A stretch of DNA of 64,000 nt from Halalkalibacillus sediminis (GCF_002844535.1 NZ_PJNH01000003.1:469128-533127), one strand, 5' to 3'. Shown: positions 1 to 8,846, numbered from the stretch's first letter. The notes: generated by a model from the letters alone, not told the origin. A program made the numbers and translations.

Positions 1-521
1 CGTTCGATATCTTTTTCAATCAAATCTTTACCGACTTTGATCTTTAAAGCATCGAACCCTTGATTGATATATCTTTGGGCGTCTTCAGCCATTTCAGGTG
101 GCTCATTGACACTTACTGTATAGTCGGTCTCGAGTTGATCACGATAGCCACCTAACAATTGATATAAAGGCAAGCCTGCCATTTGAGCAAGACAGTCGTG
201 TAAAGCCATATCAACAGAGGCTTTAGCGCTTGTATTACCAACGATTGACTGATTGATTTTTTTCAAAAGATATTCAATTCGAGTGATAGGTTCTCCTAAA
301 AGAAGCGGCTTGAAGATTTCTTCAATCGTGAAGCTGATGCTTGTCAAGCTTTCCCCAGTGATTACGTGGGTCGGTGGAGCTTCACCATATCCAACAACCC
401 CGTTTTCACAAGTGATTTTTACATAAACAGTTTCAGCGTTTTCAACTGTTCGTAAGGCTGTTTTAAATGGTTTATTCAATGGTATGGAGAGTTTTAGGAT
501 CTCAATCGATTGTATATTCAT
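1..521 (-). CDS. ykfB: L-Ala-D/L-Glu epimerase (partial, C-terminus beyond window)
   Basis: Enolase-superfamily dipeptide epimerase that interconverts L-Ala-D-Glu and L-Ala-L-Glu during murein peptide recycling in the cytoplasm. Only the first 173 residues are present. They cover the N-terminal capping domain and the start of the barrel. The catalytic KxK motif is at Lys160/Lys162 (ALKIKVG), the numbering known for the B. subtilis enzyme. The start ATG follows AAGGAGGA. The stop codon of ykfA lies 11 nt upstream, so the two genes are almost certainly co-transcribed, as in B. subtilis ykfAB. The remainder lies left of position 1. Confidence 0.88.
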   Translation of the reverse strand, partial: MNIQSIEILKLSIPLNKPFKTALRTVENAETVYVKITCENGVVGYGEAPPTHVITGESLTSISFTIEEIFKPLLLGEPITRIEYLLKKINQSIVGNTSAKASVDMALHDCLAQMAGLPLYQLLGGYRDQLETDYTVSVNEPPEMAEDAQRYINQGFDALKIKVGKDLIEKDIE

Positions 522-532
522 GTTTGTCCTCC

Positions 533-1453
533 TTATTGGACACCGGGTTGAATAGTAAGTGTTTTGTGTGCGCTAGAAATTACCGCTTTTGTTCCAAATG
601 GTATAGCGAAATGTGGTTGGCAATGCCCGATTTGAAACCCTTTAATGACAGGCTTACACATTTCTGCAAAGTAATCTTCTAATACTTCATTTAGGGTAAA
701 GGATGGACCCTCTTTCTTTGGCTCAGCATCATTGAAATCACCGATGATGACCCCAGCTGCTTCGTCCAACTTCCCAGCTAACTTCAATTGGCTTAAGAAG
801 GAGTCCACACGGTATGGTTCTTCACCGATATCTTCAATGAAAAGAAGTCGGTCCTCGGTTTCGATTTCATAAGGACCCCCCAGACTATTTACGAGCAGGG
901 ACAAATTGCCACCTACAATTTGACCTGAGGCTTCTCCTTCACTAATTGCTTCTAGCCTAGAAATGGATTCATCATAAATCATTTCAGAAGGCTTGAAGAG
1001 TTGGTCGAAACTTTTTTTGGATAGTGGATGAAAATCTTCTTTTCCTATATCTGATGCGAGCATTGGTCCATGAAACGTTACAAGCCCAGTTTCTTGTCGG
1101 ATCGCTGTATGTAGATAAGTGATATCGCTATAACCCCAAAAAATTTTCGGATTTTCTTTGATTAATTGAAAGTCGATATTGTCAGCTATACGAGAGGTAC
1201 CGAAACCTCCGCCAGCACAAACAATAGCGTTAATTTCAGGGTTTATGAACATTGAATGAAGGTCTTCTAAGCGCTGTTCATCAGTGCCAGCCAAATAGCC
1301 ATGCACCTTTTCGACATGTGGTGCGACCTCTACTTCAAGTCCCAGATTTTCAAAGAAAGGAATTGCTTTCTTTAAGTTGGACAAGTTTGGTGGACTTGCA
1401 GGAGCAATTACACCGACTTTATCTCCTTTATGTAGCCGTTCAGGTAAAATCAT
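533..1453 (-). CDS. ykfA: LD-carboxypeptidase, peptidase family S66
   Basis: Cytoplasmic serine peptidase that trims the D-amino acid from the L-centre of murein tetrapeptides (LdcA/MccF family). The 306-residue product matches the usual family length. Candidate catalytic residues are Ser109 in FWGYSDIT, Glu207 in LFIEDIGE and His277 in GFQIGHCQPHF, in the family order Ser-Glu-His. I chose the ATG at 1453 over an upstream in-frame ATG at 1474, because GGGAGG sits just before the inner start and MILPERLHKGD matches the family N-terminus. It is the first gene before ykfB. A dppA-like gene lies further upstream on the same strand, beyond two repeats. Confidence 0.88.
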   Translation of the reverse strand: MILPERLHKGDKVGVIAPASPPNLSNLKKAIPFFENLGLEVEVAPHVEKVHGYLAGTDEQRLEDLHSMFINPEINAIVCAGGGFGTSRIADNIDFQLIKENPKIFWGYSDITYLHTAIRQETGLVTFHGPMLASDIGKEDFHPLSKKSFDQLFKPSEMIYDESISRLEAISEGEASGQIVGGNLSLLVNSLGGPYEIETEDRLLFIEDIGEEPYRVDSFLSQLKLAGKLDEAAGVIIGDFNDAEPKKEGPSFTLNEVLEDYFAEMCKPVIKGFQIGHCQPHFAIPFGTKAVISSAHKTLTIQPGVQ

Positions 1454-1502
1454 AATGACCCTCCCATTTTTCAAGTATTAAAGTATAAATGGTTTCGTGT
1501 TA

Positions 1503-1650
1503 TTGTCTAGCTCCAGCGCCTAGAAACGGGGAGACTTCTCTCCCAAACCTACTATGAGTCAACATCGGTTGATGCTTCACCGTGTTTCCTTTATCTCGGT
1601 TGGTGAGTTCCAGTCCCACCGTTTCTAAAAAGGCGCTTACGCTTTTCTTA
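1503..1650 (+). repeat. Full-length copy of the 148-bp TTGTCTAG repeat
   Basis: Begins TTGTCTAGCTCCAG and ends GCGCTTACGCTTTTCTTA. Both ends recur near 4.66, 27.8 and 52.4 kb. The outer parts are inverted repeats: AGCGCCTAGAAACGG near the left end pairs with CCGTTTCT plus AGGCGCT near the right end. An inner GGGAGA/TCTCTCC hairpin is also present. The element abuts the cloverleaf-like repeat at 1650. Strand is assigned by the TTGTCTAG end being left. No open reading frame is credible inside it. Confidence 0.8.
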
Positions 1651-1744
1651 TACTTTAAGAATGTTTAACTTTGTTAAAGGATTAAAGTATGTGAAAAACA
1701 AAGGCTTTCGCCATTAGGCCTTGGCGATAAGCCAAGTTTTTCAC
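1650..1744 (+). repeat. Cloverleaf-like 95-bp repeat, copy 1
   Basis: The left half is bounded by ATACTTTA/TAAAGTAT with an inner TTTAAC/GTTAAA. The right half is bounded by GTGAAAAAC/GTTTTTCAC and encloses GGC-tttc-GCC and CTTGGC-gataa-GCCAAG. Near-identical copies lie at 8717, 12088 and 38134. The right end overlaps the stop codon of the dppA-like gene at 1741-1743, so the element forms that gene's 3' end. Confidence 0.85.
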
Positions 1745-2565
1745 GAAAAATCAGTTTTCATCGCTAACTCAGTCATGACGACCATTGCACGATAAGCTTC
1801 AAGGATATCTTTAGCTTTAAAAGAAACGATGCAACTACCGGGTTCTAGCTCTGTTCCAGGCATAAAAGCGGCCCATTCGGCCTGACCGTGGTTAGCAAAC
1901 TCTATACGAAGTGTCGGTTGCTTAGGTGGAATCAATGGATCGACATTTGCACGGTTGTCCAAGGCTTTTGAGACTTGCTGCCTTAATAACTCTCCTGCTT
2001 TCGCTGGGGTCAATGATTTTACTGCGGACCGCGTGATGGAACGCTTCACAATAGCAGTGGTGACATTGGGAATCAGTTCTTCAGCCTCATTTGCAGCCTG
2101 ATCATCACCTGCTACCATCAAGACCGGAACACCGAAGTGCCCTGCGACATATGCATTAAAACCAAGTTCTCCGACATTCTCATCATTGATATAAAAATTT
2201 CTCACACCTTGTGTCATCGAATGAGACATGACACCGGGTTGGCCAGCACGTGCATGATACCCTAAAAAGATAGCACCATTATGGTCCTGATCTAAACCTT
2301 CCACCATGGCAAACGGCTTGACTCCTCCTGTTATTAATTCAGCTTTCTCATGAAGTTCATCGATTAGTAGATTGTTCATTTTCGAATGACTGTCGTTGAC
2401 CAAGACCTGTTGACATCCTGCGTCAAAACAAGCACTCACGACATGGTTTGTTTCCTGCGTCATGATTTTACGGCCTATTTCATAATTATGTAACGCTGGA
2501 TCAACAAATGTGTGGTCAGGCAAACCTGTAATCCCTTCCATATCTACCGATAAATATAGTTTCAT
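1741..2565 (-). CDS. dppA: D-aminopeptidase, DppA-like (M55)
   Basis: Zinc metallopeptidase of family M55, which removes N-terminal D-amino acids from short peptides. It is probably cytoplasmic, since no signal peptide is visible. The product is 274 residues, the normal family size. The SxDxEG signature is at residues 6-11 (SVDMEG), giving Asp8 and Glu10. His60 (NDSH), His104 (LGYH) and Glu133 (VGE) fall at the zinc-ligand positions of B. subtilis DppA. With ykfA and ykfB it suggests D-Ala and muropeptide salvage. The dipeptide permease genes that accompany dppA in B. subtilis are not in this window. Confidence 0.87.
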   Translation of the reverse strand: MKLYLSVDMEGITGLPDHTFVDPALHNYEIGRKIMTQETNHVVSACFDAGCQQVLVNDSHSKMNNLLIDELHEKAELITGGVKPFAMVEGLDQDHNGAIFLGYHARAGQPGVMSHSMTQGVRNFYINDENVGELGFNAYVAGHFGVPVLMVAGDDQAANEAEELIPNVTTAIVKRSITRSAVKSLTPAKAGELLRQQVSKALDNRANVDPLIPPKQPTLRIEFANHGQAEWAAFMPGTELEPGSCIVSFKAKDILEAYRAMVVMTELAMKTDFS

Positions 2566-2859
2566 TTATAGTACCTCCAAATCGAATTGAAGTGAAATTT
2601 TATTTCAAAAATTAAATTCAATTTAGTCAAAATAGTAGCAAAATCCACATAAAAATGCAATTCAGCATTCATACAACAGGATTTATTTTTGAAATATTTT
2701 TTCAAGTAAGTGGCGGGAATGTTTGAATATTTTTTGAACAGGAAAAACAATGAATACAATTTGGATGACTTTTAAAAATAGATGATGTCGTATACAATTG
2801 TAGTAACTGAATATTTTAAAAATTTAATCATAACAATTTTAAAAGTAGAGGTGAGCCGA
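2566..2859. other. Divergent intergenic region between dppA-like gene and acsA
   Basis: AT-rich spacer with back-to-back starts, so it must carry two divergent promoters. For acsA, TTGAAC at 2734 and TACAAT at 2755 are possible -35/-10 boxes, but the 15-nt spacing is short. A degenerate cre-like TGATGTCGTATACA lies at 2783-2796. Neither assignment is strong. Confidence 0.4.
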
Positions 2860-4575
2860 GTGAGTGAAAAAGTATTAAAGGCAAGTAATGGTAATCATAA
2901 TTTAAGTGACTATGAAAAAACATATGAGAATTTCGACTGGGAAGAGTCTAAAAAAGCTTTTTCCTGGAATGAAACTGGTAAGGTCAACGCAGCTTATGAA
3001 GCAATTGACCGCCATGCTGAAAATCCTGATAAAAAGGATCAGGTGGCACTTCATTTTACATCGCCTGACCGAACAGAAGACGTAACATTCGATCAACTCA
3101 AGCGTTCTAGTAATCAGTTCGCGAATGTATTGAAAAAGCAAGGGATTGAAAAAGGTGATCGTGTATTTATGTTTATGCCGAGATCGCCGGAATTTTACGC
3201 AAGTTTCTTTGGTGTGTTAAAAGTGGGAGCGATTGCAGGTCCATTATTTGAAGCATTTATGGAGCAGGCTGTTCGGGACCGCTTAGAGGATAGCGAAGCA
3301 GTTATGTTGATCACAACTCCAGAACTATTGGAACGTGTACCACAAGATGAGTTGCTAGATCTGAAAAAAATCGTGCTTGTTGGAGATTCCAAGGATATTG
3401 ATGATGGGTATATCGATTTCTATAAGGAAATGGATCAGGCAAGCGAAGATTTCGACATTGAATGGGTCGATCTTGAAGATGGAATGTTGATTCATTATAC
3501 TTCTGGGTCAACTGGAAAGCCTAAAGGTGTCTATCACGTCCACAACGCAATGATTCAGCATTACCAGACAGGGAAATGGGTCCTTGATCTGAAAGAGGGC
3601 GATGTTTATTGGTGTACAGCCGACCCAGGTTGGGTAACTGGAACTAGTTATGGAATCTTCGCTCCATGGTTAAACGGTGTTACGAACGTAATCGTCGGAG
3701 GCCGCTTTACTCCTGATGCATGGTATGGTGCTTTGGATCAATACAATGTAACCGTTTGGTATTCAGCACCGACTGCTTTCCGTAAGTTGATGAGTGCAGG
3801 AGCAGATGTTCCGAAGAAACATGACTTATCTTCATTACGTCATATTTTAAGTGTAGGAGAACCGTTGAACCCTGAAGTTGTTCACTGGGGCATGAAAGCG
3901 TTTGATTTAAGAATTCACGATACATGGTGGATGACAGAGACTGGCGCGATGCTTATTTGTAACTTCCCAACAATGGATATTCGTCCAGGTTCTATGGGTA
4001 AACCTATTCCGGGTATCGAGGCTGCTATTGTCGATGATGAAGGAAACGAGTTGCCTCCGAATCAAATGGGGAACTTAGCCATTAAAAGAGGTTGGCCATC
4101 CATGATGCGTGCAATTTGGAAACGTCCTCAGAAATTCGAAAGCTATTTCGTCAATGGGTGGTACGTTTCTGGAGATAGTGCTTATCAAGATGAAGACGGA
4201 TATTTCTGGTTCCAAGGTCGTTTAGATGATGTAATCAATACATCTGGAGAGCGCGTAGGACCTTTCGAAGTAGAAAGTAAATTGATCGAGCACGAAGCAG
4301 TATCTGAAGCGGGTGTTATCGGTAAACCGGATCCTGAACGTGGTGAAATCATCAAAGCTTTCATCGCATTGAACGAAGGCTATGAAGATTCAGATGATTT
4401 ACGTGAAGAAATCCGTCAGTTCGTCAAAAAAGGATTCGCCGCACACGCAGCACCTCGTGAAATTGAAGTTACTGAAAGCATTCCAAAAACTCGTAGTGGT
4501 AAAATTATGAGACGACTATTGAAATCAAGAGAACTTGGCTTGCCAGAAGGTGACACTTCAACCTTAGAAGAATAA
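2860..4575 (+). CDS. acsA: Acetyl-CoA synthetase
   Basis: AMP-forming acetate--CoA ligase that activates acetate to acetyl-CoA through acetyl-AMP in the cytoplasm. The 571-residue product has the adenylate-forming motif YTSGSTGKPKG near residue 212, YVSGDSA near 438 and the C-terminal KTRSGKIMRR. The lysine in that last motif is the acetylation-controlled residue in B. subtilis AcsA. I chose the GTG at 2860 because AGAGGTGA precedes it by 5 nt and HNLSDYEKTYENFDW then aligns with the AcsA N-terminus. An upstream in-frame ATG at 2785 lacks such a site. A strong terminator follows. Confidence 0.93.
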   Translation: MSEKVLKASNGNHNLSDYEKTYENFDWEESKKAFSWNETGKVNAAYEAIDRHAENPDKKDQVALHFTSPDRTEDVTFDQLKRSSNQFANVLKKQGIEKGDRVFMFMPRSPEFYASFFGVLKVGAIAGPLFEAFMEQAVRDRLEDSEAVMLITTPELLERVPQDELLDLKKIVLVGDSKDIDDGYIDFYKEMDQASEDFDIEWVDLEDGMLIHYTSGSTGKPKGVYHVHNAMIQHYQTGKWVLDLKEGDVYWCTADPGWVTGTSYGIFAPWLNGVTNVIVGGRFTPDAWYGALDQYNVTVWYSAPTAFRKLMSAGADVPKKHDLSSLRHILSVGEPLNPEVVHWGMKAFDLRIHDTWWMTETGAMLICNFPTMDIRPGSMGKPIPGIEAAIVDDEGNELPPNQMGNLAIKRGWPSMMRAIWKRPQKFESYFVNGWYVSGDSAYQDEDGYFWFQGRLDDVINTSGERVGPFEVESKLIEHEAVSEAGVIGKPDPERGEIIKAFIALNEGYEDSDDLREEIRQFVKKGFAAHAAPREIEVTESIPKTRSGKIMRRLLKSRELGLPEGDTSTLEE

Positions 4576-4590
4576 ATAGATGAAAACATG

Positions 4591-4625
4591 CCTTGGGCGA
4601 TCATTCATCGTCCAAGGTTTTTTCT
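4591..4625 (+). terminator. acsA terminator
   Basis: CCTTGGgCGAT and ATCGtCCAAGG form a stem followed by TTTTTT, 15 nt after the acsA stop. Confidence 0.85.
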
Positions 4626-4656
4626 TATCAGGAAAACAGAAAAGTATAGCACATAA

Positions 4657-4708
4657 TTGTCTAGCTCCAGTCCCTACGTTTCTGAACGGGCGCTTGCGTT
4701 TTTCTATT
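4657..4708 (+). repeat. Short form of the TTGTCTAG repeat
   Basis: Keeps the left end TTGTCTAGCTCCAGT, then passes directly to the right end with CTACGTTTCT and GGGCGCTTGCG. The middle of the full element is absent, as expected for a deletion between the two AGCTCCAGT direct repeats seen in the 52.4 kb copy. Confidence 0.75.
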
Positions 4709-4778
4709 TAATTGCAACCGTACATAGCATTTAATCGTACTAATCATATAGAGTTTTGATAAAGAGAGGGTTTTTGAA

Positions 4779-5258
4779 ATGAGACAAGCACCACAACAAC
4801 GGATTGCAAAGGATGCAATCAAGGCATGGAAGACTGCGGCCATATTATGGATGCTCATTCCATGGTTAGTTACGATTGGCGGATACATAATTAGTTATTT
4901 CGTTGACTTTCCTTATTGGATCCCGACGGTTGCACTTATCGTAACCATTATTTTGACCGTAGTATCGATCTTTATTATCCCGAAGCTTCGCTGGAGACGA
5001 TGGAGGTATGAACTTTTCGACCAGGAGATTTATATTCAGCATGGCATACTGATTGTATCTCGTACGTTGGTCCCCATGATTCGTGTTCAGCACGTCGATA
5101 CGAAGCAAGGACCGATTTTGAAAATGTTCAATTTAGCTAGCCTAACCATTTCAACTGCTGCAACCACTCATGAAATACCTGCTTTGCTTGAAGAAGAAGC
5201 GGCTGAACTTCGAGATCAAATCTCAGATCTAGCAAGGGTGGATCAGGAAGATGTTTGA
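4779..5258 (+). CDS. Membrane PH-domain protein, YdbS-like
   Basis: Bacterial PH domain (bPH2) membrane protein of 159 residues. Two hydrophobic segments (about 20-41 and 48-68) are followed by one bPH2 domain (about 70-150) with the core IRVQHVDTKQGP. The family resembles B. subtilis YdbS, which acts with YdbT; its molecular role is not established. The start follows GAGAGGG by 8 nt. The end overlaps the next gene by 8 nt, so they form a translationally coupled pair of bPH2 proteins. Assignment is by domain architecture. Confidence 0.8.
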   Translation: MRQAPQQRIAKDAIKAWKTAAILWMLIPWLVTIGGYIISYFVDFPYWIPTVALIVTIILTVVSIFIIPKLRWRRWRYELFDQEIYIQHGILIVSRTLVPMIRVQHVDTKQGPILKMFNLASLTISTAATTHEIPALLEEEAAELRDQISDLARVDQEDV

Positions 5259-6702
5259 TTTGAAAAGACTTCACCCGGTAGCTGTTATCTTTCAGATGTT
5301 CAAAATCGTGCGACAAATCTATCTAGCGATTATCCCGATTGTCGTTTTAACGATCCAGGATGGATTTCTTCTATATTTAAACTTAGGGGTACTTTTGTTA
5401 TTAATGCTATTGATCGGTTCAAGTGTATTACATTGGTTGCGATTTAAATATACGGTTGAAAATGATGAACTATATATCGAGAAAGGCATCTTGATTCGTA
5501 AGAAAAGATATATTTCTAAAAATAGGATTCAATCAATTGATCTGACTCAAGGTATCATTCATCGAATATTCGGACTGACGAAAGTGGATATCGAGACGGC
5601 AGGAAGCAATGAAGGCACTGATGCTTCATTGAGTGCAGTCACATTTGCCGAAGGACACAGGCTACAAAATGCATTGAAAAACAGACAGCAAACGGATTCA
5701 TTTACTGAAGTTGATGAGAAATTAGAAAAAGAAGAGGCGCCCTCGATTGCTATATCACAAAAAAGGCTATTGATTGCTGGGTCTACCTCTGGAAGTATCG
5801 GAGTGATTTTGGCATTATTCGCTTTTGGTTTATCAGAGGTTGAGCGCTTTATTCCAGAGAGCTTCTATAACCAAGTAGCTCAGTGGTTCCTAGGGTTAAC
5901 GATTGAGTTCATAATAGGGTTGGCGTTGTTTTTACTGATTATATTATGGGTTCTGGGAATATTAGGTACAATGATTCGTTATGGAAACTTCAAAATCACC
6001 AAGTATGAAAATGAAATTTTTATAACAAGAGGCCTGATTGAAAAAAGGCAAATGACAATTCCGCTTAAGAGAATACAAGCTGTCGGAATAGAAGAAAGTC
6101 TCATCCGTCAACCTCTTGGTTATGCCACTATTTTTGTAGAAATAGCTGGTGGGGTTAAGGAGATGGGAGGAGAAGGACATACGGTTCTTTTTCCAATTAT
6201 GAAAAAGAAAGAAATCCCTGGATTCCTAGAGACGATCTTGCCAGAGTATCAACAAATGCCTGATGGAATGACTGGGCTCCCGAAAAGGGCTTTACCCTAT
6301 TATATGGCGAGAGGGTTATGGGTACCTCTTGTTTTAAGTGTAGTTGTCTCGGTCTTTTGGTTGGAATGGATTTTTATACCCCTAGCACTACTCGTAATAA
6401 GTTCTTTCTTTGCTTGGCTTCGTTATCTTAGTGTAGGTTATTCAGTCGATGGAAAAGACTTATCGATCAGCCATAGAGTTTTTGCGAAGACGACTGTGCT
6501 TTTAAAGAAACAGCGAATGCAATCTTTTAAGTTAAAGCAACATTTTTTGCATAAAAAACAAGGGCTAGCTAATATGAACACCTCTGTGTTAAATAATTTT
6601 AGTGGTAGACACTATGAATTAAAGGAAATGGAACAAAGCGATGTGGATCTTCTTTTTGAATGGTATTCTGTGGAGCCAAAGGAACATCCAAAAATAAAAT
6701 AG
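5251..6702 (+). CDS. Membrane protein with three PH (bPH2) domains, YdbT-like
   Basis: A 483-residue membrane protein. Three bPH2 repeats begin near residues 68, 240 and 402, seen in the recurring pattern of a charged strand, GILI/GLIE and a KxRIQ core (NRIQSID, KRIQAVG, QRMQSFK). Hydrophobic segments lie between the repeats (about 22-60, 168-235 and 365-400). This matches the YdbT architecture and pairs with the YdbS-like gene it overlaps. Family members are linked to membrane-stress or antimicrobial tolerance, but the ligand is unknown. Confidence 0.8.
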   Translation: MFDLKRLHPVAVIFQMFKIVRQIYLAIIPIVVLTIQDGFLLYLNLGVLLLLMLLIGSSVLHWLRFKYTVENDELYIEKGILIRKKRYISKNRIQSIDLTQGIIHRIFGLTKVDIETAGSNEGTDASLSAVTFAEGHRLQNALKNRQQTDSFTEVDEKLEKEEAPSIAISQKRLLIAGSTSGSIGVILALFAFGLSEVERFIPESFYNQVAQWFLGLTIEFIIGLALFLLIILWVLGILGTMIRYGNFKITKYENEIFITRGLIEKRQMTIPLKRIQAVGIEESLIRQPLGYATIFVEIAGGVKEMGGEGHTVLFPIMKKKEIPGFLETILPEYQQMPDGMTGLPKRALPYYMARGLWVPLVLSVVVSVFWLEWIFIPLALLVISSFFAWLRYLSVGYSVDGKDLSISHRVFAKTTVLLKKQRMQSFKLKQHFLHKKQGLANMNTSVLNNFSGRHYELKEMEQSDVDLLFEWYSVEPKEHPKIK

Positions 6703-6770
6703 TTAAGTTTTAAGTGAACTAGGGTATTGAAGCATTACACGACTTGAATTAGAACGAGAAGGTGAATGTA

Positions 6771-8081
6771 ATGAAAGAGTCAATATATGATTTTATAGGG
6801 ATAGGGATTGGACCTTATAACTTAAGTCTAGCAGCATTAACAGAAGATATGGAGGACATAAATGCTCTGTTTTTCGACCAGACGCCGAAGATGGAGTGGC
6901 ATCCTGGTATGTTGATCGAAGGAACGGATCTTCAAGTACCATTCATGGCTGACTTAGTGACTTTTGCGGATCCTACCAACAGGTATAGCTATATGAATTA
7001 TTTAAAAGATCAAAACCGATTATACAAATTTTTCTTTTACCAAAAATTAGAAATACCAAGAAAAGAATATAATCACTATTTGCAATGGGCCACAGAACGA
7101 ATCAGTGGTCTCCATTTCGGGAAAAAAGTAATTGATTTAATCGATCACAGTGATGAAGAGAATAGTCATTACGAAGTTGTCGTTCAAGACCGGGAGAGCG
7201 GAGAAGAAGAGCGTTACTTTTCTAAACATATCGTCATGGCTACTGGAGCAGAGCCTCTAGTGCTGGGAGATATGGAAGGATTCCCGAATGAAGATGTACT
7301 ACATACAAGTAGATATCTTTATGAGAAAGAAACTCTTTTGAAATCAGACCATATAACGATTGTCGGCTCAGGGCAAAGTGCTGCAGAGATATTTGAAGAT
7401 CTGCTTGATGAACGAGAAGACAAGGATTTTCATCTCACATGGCTGACGAGATCTAAAGGTATTTTCCAATTAGAAGCGGCTAAGCTGGGGCAAGAGTTTT
7501 TCTCACCTGATTATGTAGATTACTTCCACAACCTGGACTTTGAAAAGAGGAAAAACACTCTTGAAACACTGGATCCTTTAAGAAATGGAATAGATTTTTC
7601 CGCTTTGAATAGAATTTATGAACTCCTTTACCACTATTCCGTTGGTGAACAAGAATCGAAAATTACGATTCAACCTCTAACTGAAGTAAATGGAATAGAA
7701 AAAACAGAAAAGGGCTATGAACTTCAATGTAAACAGTGGCAAAAAGGTGATTCCTTTAAGTATGCTACTGAAAAAGTTGTATTGGCTACAGGATACAAGC
7801 CGAATATACCTGAATGGTTCAATAAACGTTTCGCGGACAAAATTGAGTGGGAAGAAGAAAACCTTTTTGCTGTTGAAAGGAATTATCGACTGAGATTCAA
7901 GGAAGAGCGTGACCACCACTTTTATGTCGTAACGAACTTAGAGCATAGTCACGGAACTGCAGCAACGAACTTAGGGCTTGCAGTACAAAGGAACATGGAG
8001 ATCATTAATGATCTGACAGGTGAACAGCGCTTTAAATTAGAGGGAGCAAGTATATTCCAGCAATTCCAAATGGAAGAATAG
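6771..8081 (+). CDS. Lysine/ornithine N-monooxygenase family (IucD/SidA-like)
   Basis: Flavin-dependent N-hydroxylating monooxygenase family that makes N6-hydroxylysine or N5-hydroxyornithine for hydroxamate siderophores. The 436-residue product has the FAD motif GIGIGPYN (about 10-17), the NADPH motif VGSGQSAAEI (about 198-207) and the ATGYKPN motif near 338. I preferred ATG 6771 to GTG 6762 because AGAAGGTGA overlaps the GTG and is 5 nt from the ATG. No siderophore synthetase, acyltransferase or exporter lies beside it in the window, so the substrate cannot be inferred from context. The call rests on fold-level motifs. Confidence 0.8.
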   Translation: MKESIYDFIGIGIGPYNLSLAALTEDMEDINALFFDQTPKMEWHPGMLIEGTDLQVPFMADLVTFADPTNRYSYMNYLKDQNRLYKFFFYQKLEIPRKEYNHYLQWATERISGLHFGKKVIDLIDHSDEENSHYEVVVQDRESGEEERYFSKHIVMATGAEPLVLGDMEGFPNEDVLHTSRYLYEKETLLKSDHITIVGSGQSAAEIFEDLLDEREDKDFHLTWLTRSKGIFQLEAAKLGQEFFSPDYVDYFHNLDFEKRKNTLETLDPLRNGIDFSALNRIYELLYHYSVGEQESKITIQPLTEVNGIEKTEKGYELQCKQWQKGDSFKYATEKVVLATGYKPNIPEWFNKRFADKIEWEEENLFAVERNYRLRFKEERDHHFYVVTNLEHSHGTAATNLGLAVQRNMEIINDLTGEQRFKLEGASIFQQFQMEE

Positions 8082-8157
8082 TCATGTTTGCTTAGAGAAA
8101 AATCGGGAAAACATATTTGTGTTACGACATTTGTACAAATTGAAGGAGGATTTTTCA

Positions 8158-8676
8158 ATGTCTAAGAAAATAGCTTGCCTAATTACAGATATGTTCGAGG
8201 ATGTAGAATATACAGAACCTGCAAACGCGTTCCGTCAAGACGGACATGAGGTCATTACAATAGAAAAAGAAAAAGGGAAAAAAGTTAAAGGAAAGCAAGG
8301 AGAAGCTGAGATAGAGATTGATTCTTCTATTGATGAAGTGAAACCTGAAAACTTTGATGCTTTACTATTACCAGGAGGATTCTCGCCGGATATATTACGT
8401 GCGGATGACCGATTTGTACAATTTGCGAAACATTTTATGGATGAAGACAAACCGGTATTAGCTATTTGTCATGGACCACAGCTATTAATCACTGCTAAAT
8501 CGCTAGAAGGAAGAACAGCTACAGGTTTTAAGTCGATTGCAGTTGATATGGAATACGCTGGAGTGAACTACAAAGACGATGAAGTAGTCGTTTGTTGTGG
8601 CCAGCTAGTGACTAGCAGACAGCCGGATGACATTCCCGCATTCAACCGAGAATCATTGAAAATACTCAATAAGTAG
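8158..8676 (+). CDS. DJ-1/PfpI family protein (YfkM-like)
   Basis: A 172-residue DJ-1/PfpI superfamily protein. Members include general stress proteins, deglycase-like enzymes and intracellular proteases. The nucleophile elbow is AICHGPQ, with Cys104 followed by His105, and acidic partners are in the N-terminal DMFEDVEYTEP segment. AAGGAGGA at 8143-8150 lies 7 nt before ATG 8158, which selects this start over an upstream GTG. It resembles B. subtilis YfkM/YraA in length and motif. The biochemical activity of this member is not predictable. A terminator follows. Confidence 0.85.
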   Translation: MSKKIACLITDMFEDVEYTEPANAFRQDGHEVITIEKEKGKKVKGKQGEAEIEIDSSIDEVKPENFDALLLPGGFSPDILRADDRFVQFAKHFMDEDKPVLAICHGPQLLITAKSLEGRTATGFKSIAVDMEYAGVNYKDDEVVVCCGQLVTSRQPDDIPAFNRESLKILNK

Positions 8677-8686
8677 ATGACATTCA

Positions 8687-8715
8687 GAGCTGAGGCAATA
8701 TGCTTCAGCTCTTTT
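8687..8715 (+). terminator. Terminator after the DJ-1/PfpI gene
   Basis: GAGCTGAgGC-aatat-GCtTCAGCTC followed by TTTT. It runs directly into a cloverleaf-like repeat. Confidence 0.8.
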
Positions 8716-8716
8716 A

Positions 8717-8812
8717 ACACTTTAAGAATGTTAAACCTTGTTAAAGGGTTAAATTATGTGAAATACCAAGGCTTTCTCCTTTAGGACTTGGCGAGAAGCC
8801 AAGTTTTTCTCA
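8717..8812 (+). repeat. Cloverleaf-like 95-bp repeat, copy 2
   Basis: Most diverged of the four good copies. CTTGGC-gagaa-GCCAAG plus TTTTT is intact, and ACTTTAAGAATG and TTGTTAAAGG are conserved. It lies between the DJ-1/PfpI terminator and the DUF3891 start. Confidence 0.8.
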
Positions 8813-8846
8813 AACTATTCATATCAAATTAGAAGGAAGGGTCCAT

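Noticed and set aside
2562..2759. Minus-strand 65-residue frame upstream of the dppA-like gene
   Set aside because: Low complexity, no ribosome site, lies in the divergent promoter region.
2783..2796. CcpA cre site before acsA
   Set aside because: Three mismatches to the fixed cre positions; too weak to call.
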